The position numbers and the translations under genes were made by a program. 64,000 nucleotides of DNA, taken from NCBI GenBank assembly GCA_022376925.1, contig JAIOJX010000030.1, positions 169,565,298 through 169,629,297 on the forward strand. Direction: 5' to 3'. Every line of letters starts with the position of its first letter. The stretch's first letter is position 1. A model generated the notes under the pieces. The model searched no databases, was not told the origin of the DNA, and saw only the letters and a list, made by a program, of their open reading frames with translations. Positions 57,869 through 64,000 of the stretch are shown here, in pieces. The DNA is from Tragulus kanchil. Taxonomy: Eukaryota; Chordata; Mammalia; Artiodactyla; Tragulidae.

Positions 57869-60028
57869 ATAACCTAATAGGGGGGTTGGGTAATCTGCAG
57901 GGAATATCAGGCTTTCCAGGAGGTGGAAATAAGATTGAAACAGTAAGTAGTCTTTCTTTAGTTAGTATTTTACATGATGGCAACCCAACACTTGAATGGC
58001 GAAGGGTGCTCTCCATAATACTGATATAAAGTTGGAGCTAACAATATGCAACTATTTCACAAAGGGAAACAAATCATTCTACTTATTCTGGTCTAATCCA
58101 ATAACCAAATATGGACAATGCATTTGCTGAAATATAAAGGTTTTATTCAGACAGAATGTTCTTTTTCATTTTTCTTAACAAGAATTCAACTGTCAGATGC
58201 TGTAGAATAGGTCTACTGGGGAGGTGATTTGTATTTAGGAGGGTGGAGAACATGGAATTAATTTTTCATTTTTCCTTAGAGGAAGGGATGGGTTCCTACC
58301 AGATACTCAGGAGTACACTAAAATTGGGGTTAACATTATATGGTTGGCACAAATTCAGTGCTAGAGTAGGAACTATAAATGTTTTCTTTAATTGTATGCC
58401 AAACTGAATAATCTCCCAGGGAAAAGAACCTCCTCCTGCCTTTCGTACCTCCTGCCCCTCCCCCACAAACACTGCCTCCCTGCTGTGCAAAGAGCCCTTT
58501 GTCCTGGCCTGCACTTATCTAGCTGTTTGGCCATATTGACAGGCCAACTAGAGGCATAATAAACGAGTCAGTCTGACATAAGCAGCTGGCAATTTGAAAC
58601 AAAAATCTTCCTTTTCTACTCAGACCAAATCCTGCTGCAGGGGTCTCAGGCTCCTCCCATACTTCCATCTATTTTTCAAACAGCGCAGCAAGGCATTCTG
58701 CATTTTCCCTCAATTAGGTAGCATATCAGAAACTTAATTCCCCAGATAGAAACACATTTTGACTAAAGTCCTACATACACTGTTTTTCTGTGGTTCATAA
58801 CACAGGCCAAGGAGGGTCCTCAGCTCTAGGTGTATTAACATGACTAACATGGCTAAAAAGGCCCATTAAAAAACGTGCAGTTTTAATGCAAACTTACACA
58901 AACTTTGAAATATTTCATTAGGATATTGCTTAGAGGGATAATTACAGATCTTTTTCAACTCTGATTCATATTAATTCTAATAAGCTAGATGCAACCATTC
59001 CACTTGCAGTTGGGAGCTGGGCACAAACAAGATTGTGCATAACCTAATAGGGGGGTTGGGTAATCTGCAGGGAATATCAGGCTTTCCAGGAGGTGGAAAT
59101 AAGATTGAAACAGTAAGTAGTCTTTCTTTAGTTAGTATTTTACATGATGGCAACCCAACACTTGAATGGCGAAGGGTGCTCTCCATAATACTGATATAAA
59201 GTTGGAGCTAACAATATGCAACTATTTCACAAAGGGAAACAAATCATTCTACTTATTCTGGTCTAATCCAATAACCAAATATGGACAATGCATTTGCTGA
59301 AATATAAAGGTTTTATTCAGACAGAATGTTCTTTTTCATTTTTCTTAACAAGAATTCAACTGTCAGATGCTGTAGAATAGGTCTACTGGGGAGGTGATTT
59401 GTATTTAGGAGGGTGGAGAACATGGAATTAATTTTTCATTTTTCCTTAGAGGAAGGGATGGGTTCCTACCAGATACTCAGGAGTACACTAAAATTGGGGT
59501 TAACATTATATGGTTGGCACAAATTCAGTGCTAGAGTAGGAACTATAAATGTTTTCTTTAATTGTATGCCAAACTGAATAATCTCCCAGGGAAAAGAACC
59601 TCCTCCTGCCTTTCGTACCTCCTGCCCCTCCCCCACAAACACTGCCTCCCTGCTGTGCAAAGAGCCCTTTGTCCTGGCCTGCACTTATCTAGCTGTTTGG
59701 CCATATTGACAGGCCAACTAGAGGCATAATAAACGAGTCAGTCTGACATAAGCAGCTGGCAATTTGAAACAAAAATCTTCCTTTTCTACTCAGACCAAAT
59801 CCTGCTGCAGGGGTCTCAGGCTCCTCCCATACTTCCATCTATTTTTCAAACAGCGCAGCAAGGCATTCTGCATTTTCCCTCAATTAGGTAGCATATCAGA
59901 AACTTAATTCCCCAGATAGAAACACATTTTGACTAAAGTCCTACATACACTGTTTTTTTCTGTGGTTCATAACACAGGCCAAGGAGGGTCCTCAGCTCTA
60001 GGTGTATTAACATGACTAACATGGCTAA
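57711..60028. repeat. Direct duplication D22 (breakpoint ~58880)
   Basis: Copy 1 is 57711-58880 and copy 2 58881-60028, offset 1170. The first ~158 bases also belong to D21, giving three copies (56664, 57711, 58881). The copies look identical apart from two extra T at about 59955. Confidence 0.95.
58430..58620. other. Unique GC-richer segment, possible conserved non-coding DNA
   Basis: Within otherwise AT-rich DNA this stretch has a C-rich block (58433-58500) followed by GCACTTATCTAGC (an antisense GATA-type AGATAAG site) and AAGCAGCTGGC (an E-box CAGCTG). Such motifs are common by chance, so a regulatory role is only a guess. A copy is at about 59600-59790. Confidence 0.2.
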
Positions 60029-61905
60029 GGAAATGATTCTTACTACTTCAATATGCCATCAAAACTCTGAGAATTGTTATACTTCAAGGGAAGACAGAAG
60101 AGCACAGAAATCAGTCAGTTCAAATCAACAATCAAATAATCAGACAAAAACCTCCAGTAATTTTAATGCTGTAAAAATACTATGACATTTCAATAAGCAG
60201 AACATTCCTTATCCCTGCATTTATACCAAAGATACTTAATGTGACCCTTACATCTCTCCCTGAGGTATTCAGCAAACAAAATCAATATGATGGAAACACT
60301 GAGTGAAGCAGGATGAAATTACAAATTCCTTGCTCAGAGAGAGCTGACATAAAGTAGACTGAAATTCTGCTTTATTGTTCCTTTATTATTTCTCATAGCT
60401 CTGTTCTTAAGTGTTAGGAGGTTACTATATTGTCAGAGCAAGACAATTCTCTAAAGTAATGCCTTCCAACCCTCCCACCCCTCCAGGTATCTACTCAACT
60501 CAGAATGAATACACAACAGGACACTTATCGTAAGACTGACTGATTAAACAAAATATGTACTAAGAAATTAAAGAAATGATACTCTGTCAACCTCTCATGA
60601 ATCTCCCTGAATCTTTACTCCAAGAGAAATCACTGCATCAAGGGAAAGGTTAAAATGCCATTTCATCACACACTTTGGAATTTTTGGCAGCAAGGAATGG
60701 TATCAATCCACTGCCAAAATGCCTCTGAAGAAAAAGGTGTATTAAAATACATTCATCACAATTTTGAGTCAAGTTAACACTGCCTGTGCACGTCTACGGC
60801 AAAGGCCAACTAGAGGCATAATAAACGAGTCAGTCTGACATAAGCAGCTGGCAATTTGAAACAAAATCTTCCTTTTCTACTCAGACCAAATCCTGCTGCA
60901 GGGGTCTCAGGCTCCTCCCATACTTCCATCTATTTTTCAAACAGCGCAGCAAGGCATTCTGCATTTTCCCTCAATTAGGTAGCATATCAGAAACTTAATT
61001 CCCCAGATAGAAACACATTTTGACTAAAGTCCTACATACACTGTTTTTTTCTGTGGTTCATAACACAGGCCAAGGAGGGTCCTCAGCTCTAGGTGTATTA
61101 ACATGACTAACATGGCTAAGGAAATGATTCTTACTACTTCAATATGCCATCAAAACTCTGAGAATTGTTATACTTCAAGGGAAGACAGAAGAGCACAGAA
61201 ATCAGTCAGTTCAAATCAACAATCAAATAATCAGACAAAAACCTCCAGTAATTTTAATGCTGTAAAAATACTATGACATTTCAATAAGCAGAACATTCCT
61301 TATCCCTGCATTTATACCAAAGATACTTAATGTGACCCTTACATCTCTCCCTGAGGTATTCAGCAAACAAAATCAATATGATGGAAACACTGAGTGAAGC
61401 AGGATGAAATTACAAATTCCTTGCTCAGAGAGAGCTGACATAAAGTAGACTGAAATTCTGCTTTATTGTTCCTTTATTATTTCTCATAGCTCTGTTCTTA
61501 AGTGTTAGGAGGTTACTATATTGTCAGAGCAAGACAATTCTCTAAAGTAATGCCTTCCAACCCTCCCACCCCTCCAGGTATCTACTCAACTCAGAATGAA
61601 TACACAACAGGACACTTATCGTAAGACTGACTGATTAAACAAAATATGTACTAAGAAATTAAAGAAATGATACTCTGTCAACCTCTCATGAATCTCCCTG
61701 AATCTTTACTCCAAGAGAAATCACTGCATCAAGGGAAAGGTTAAAAATGCCATTTCATCACACACTTTGGAATTTTTGGCAGCAAGGAATGGTATCAATC
61801 CCTGATTATCATAGGTACACTATACGTTAAGGACTGCCTCTGAAAAGATTTAAAAAAAAAGTTGTGTTATTAAAATACATATCATCTCACAATTTTGCAG
61901 AGTCA
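59711..61905. repeat. Direct duplication D23 (breakpoint ~60802)
   Basis: Copy 1 is about 59711-60802 and copy 2 60803-61905, offset 1092. The last ~75 bases of copy 1 (60710-60780: GCCTCTGAAGAAAAAGGTG, ATTAAAATACATTCATCACA, ATTTTGAGTCAAGTT) are a clearly corrupted version of 61831-61911 (GCCTCTGAAAAGATTT, ATTAAAATACATATCATCTC, AATTTTGCAGAGTCAAAGTT). This is the best example of a noisy consensus end. Confidence 0.96.
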
Positions 61906-61919
61906 AAGTTTTGTCTTAA

Positions 61920-62852
61920 ACAACAAAAAATAAGAATGCTTTATTTTATTCATAATCCAATTTTTCACTGGTAAGATGTATCCAACAGTCAATGACTGTC
62001 CTTAATTTCTGCCCAATATTTCATAAATTATTTGACTGTGAAGAGGATAAAGAAAGTGGTTGTCTGGATATTTGCACTTTGTACCATATTACTTTCCTAT
62101 TTAAAGGGAAAAAACGAAGTGGCCATTCTCCCCAGAAAGGCAAAAATAAGTCCAGAAAGTATGTAACTTTCTGGACACAAAACACTATCAGAAAAAGTAA
62201 AAATTAAGCATACTGGCTCAATAATTTCTATCAAAAGGCCCTCTATGCTCTTAAGGAAATGATCTTACATGAAGATCGCAAGGGGTTTCCAAACAGGAAA
62301 TACAAGTTAAAAACAATTATTTTATAAGGTAACTTTCATATTATTTAATAATTTAATCTAAAAGACAGCTGTATCTAAACTATATTAAACAGCCAGTATG
62401 AGTGAAACCATACCTATCTGATATGGCATCTTTTATATATAATAAAATAAGAATTACTTTTACAGTAATAAGAATTAGAATCACCTAAAATATTATCCAT
62501 TAAAGGTTCTGTTTCATTGGTCCGCTTGCATCACTGAAAGACAATGGAAGCAACATTTGTGAATGACAAAACTCATTTCCATTCTTTTTGATTCCTGCCA
62601 CAAACGCCAGAATCATACTACACATTATAAATGACTGGGTGTATTGACACAAAACTGAGCATACTAAAATTCTGAAAGAAAAAAAAAAAAGTATGTAGGA
62701 TGCAAGAGTTTTAGTGGAAAAGAAGACAACAAAGGGCATCTGTTAAGTACTGGATGTAACTGCTGGTGTATCAGGGTGGTGGTTCTCCTTCAAATACTTT
62801 CACACTCAACAAACTGTGCTGCTTAATCAGAGATCGCCCTAAAATGTTGGAT
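61920..62852 (-). other. Candidate 3'-terminal exon of a minus-strand gene (unidentified)
   Basis: On the minus strand a pyrimidine-rich tract ending CTCCTTTCCTCCACAG (to 62853) makes a good 3' splice site. The frame after it (62852 down to 62771) reads 26 codons, beginning SNILGRSLIK and ending VFEGEPPP, then TGA. About 820 bases further on, two overlapping AATAAA hexamers (61940-61950) are followed by T/GT-rich sequence, the layout of a poly-A site near 61920. The whole stretch is free of interspersed repeats. I do not recognise the peptide. A 26-codon frame can arise by chance, and no upstream exon is visible here, so this stays a hypothesis. Confidence 0.3.
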
Positions 62853-63019
62853 CTGTGGAGGAAAGGAGACCACATAAGGGGCCCAGAGGCTGTCTTATCT
62901 TTAAAGTTCTTTTTAAAGGTACACTATCGTTAAGGACTGCCTCTGAAAAGATTTAAAAAAGTTGTGTTATTAAAATACATATCATCTCACAATTTTGCAG
63001 AGTCAAAGTTTTGTCTTAA

Positions 63020-63954
63020 ACAACAAAAATAAGAATGCTTTATTTTATTCATAATCCAATTTTTCACTGGTAAGATGTATCCAACAGTCAATGACTGTCC
63101 TTAATTTCTGCCCAATATTTCATAAATTATTTGACTGTGAAGAGGATAAAGAAAGTGGTTGTCTGGATATTTGCACTTTGTACCATATTACTTTCCTATT
63201 TAAAGGGAAAAAACGAAGTGGCCATTCTCCCCAGAAAGGCAAAAATAAGTCCAGAAAGTATGTAACTTTCTGGACACAAAACACTATCAGAAAAAGTAAA
63301 AATTAAGCATACTGGCTCAATAATTTCTATCAAAAGGCCCTCTATGCTCTTAAGGAAATGATCTTACATGAAGATCGCAAGGGGTTTCCAAACAGGAAAT
63401 ACAAGTTAAAAACAATTATTTTATAAGGTAACTTTCATATTATTTAATAATTTAATCTAAAAGACAGCTGTATCTAAACTATATTAAACAGCCAGTATGA
63501 GTGAAACCATACCTATCTGATATGGCATCTTTTATATATAATAAAATAAGAATTACTTTTACAGTAATAAGAATTAGAATCACCTAAAATATTATCCATT
63601 AAAGGTTCTGTTTCATTGGTCCGCTTGCATCACTGAAAGACAATGGAAGCAACATTTGTGAATGACAAAACTCATTTCCATTCTTTTTGATTCCTGCCAC
63701 AAACGCCAGAATCATACTACACATTATAAATGACTGGGTGTATTGACACAAAACTGAGCATACTAAAATTCTGAAAGAAAGAAAAAAAAAAAGTATGTAG
63801 GATGCAAGAGTTTTAGTGGAAAAGAAGACAACAAAGGGCATCTGTTAAGTACTGGATGTAACTGCTGGTGTATCAGGGTGGTGGTTCTCCTTCAAATACT
63901 TTCACACTCAACAAACTGTGCTGCTTAATCAGAGATCGCCCTAAAATGTTGGAT
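63020..63954 (-). other. Candidate terminal exon (copy of 61920-62852)
   Basis: The D24 copy: acceptor ending at 63955, frame 63954-63873 with the same 26 codons and TGA, AATAAA hexamers at 63039-63049. If the duplication is an assembly artefact only one of the two exists. Confidence 0.3.
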
Positions 63955-64000
63955 CTGTGGAGGAAAGGAGACCACATAAGGGGCCCAGAGGCTGTCTTCT

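Larger units (their letters stand above)
61813..64000. repeat. Direct duplication D24 (breakpoint ~62926)
   Basis: Copy 1 is about 61813-62926 and copy 2 62927 to the window end. Copy 2 has TATCG for TATACG and a shorter A run within 30 bases of its start. Both contain the candidate terminal exon. Confidence 0.95.

Overview
This window is non-coding nuclear DNA from a ruminant (Artiodactyla, Ruminantia). The organism call rests on the repeats. Bov-tA SINEs (23783-23984, copied at 24864-25065; 52990-53188) and Bov-A/BovB fragments (29334-29385, 51168-51213) are ruminant hallmarks. Around them lie many tRNA(Glu)-derived CHR-2-type SINEs, ruminant/cetartiodactyl L1 fragments, a MIR and an old MLT1-type LTR. 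The youngest and commonest SINE here is CpG-rich, ends in a C-rich block plus (AAAT)n, and sits between near-perfect target-site duplications. I do not recall it as a typical cattle or sheep subfamily, so a non-bovid lineage such as chevrotains is possible, but that is a guess. I found no intact protein-coding gene, tRNA, rRNA or CRISPR. Nearly all open frames are SINE or L1 sequence, or chance.

The dominant structure is a chain of 24 direct, head-to-tail duplications covering the whole window. Each unit is about 1.03-1.17 kb and nearly identical to its partner, yet unrelated to the other units. The breakpoints lie near 578, 3752, 6150, 9678, 12017, 13956, 15940, 19061, 22200, 24076, 26157, 28314, 30137, 32166, 34918, 38385, 42538, 45723, 47600, 49642, 56843, 58880, 60802 and 62926. 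Every segment between neighbouring breakpoints shares its last ~1.1 kb with the next segment. At many breakpoints the last tens of bases before the join are a garbled version of what follows the second copy, or the first bases after it are a garbled version of what precedes the first copy. This looks like overlapping long-read consensus pieces joined without collapsing their overlaps. About 26 kb of the 64 kb is probably false duplication, leaving a real locus of roughly 37-38 kb.

Layout: 1-13 kb is AT-rich unique sequence with a (CA)n tract and a G-quadruplex motif. 13-20 kb carries CHR-2 SINEs, including a facing (inverted) pair at 17.4-18.2 kb. 20-27 kb has L1M pieces, CHR-2 SINEs and Bov-tA. 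27-33 kb has an L1 3' end, an MLT1 LTR and young SINEs inserted into them. 33-36 kb is mostly unique. 36.3-44 kb is an old sense-strand L1 broken by at least five later insertions. 44-50.7 kb has a MIR split by a SINE, and a SINE that appears to carry a 3' transduction. 50.7-55.8 kb is the only long stretch with no duplication breakpoint. 55.8-64 kb is unique DNA, free of recognisable repeats, that may hold the 3'-terminal exon of a minus-strand gene (61920-62852, copied at about 63020-63954).

Nothing here supports a new biological system. The most important observation is the duplication chain, most likely an assembly error. The candidate terminal exon, the SINE transduction and the young SINE subfamily are the biological points worth checking.
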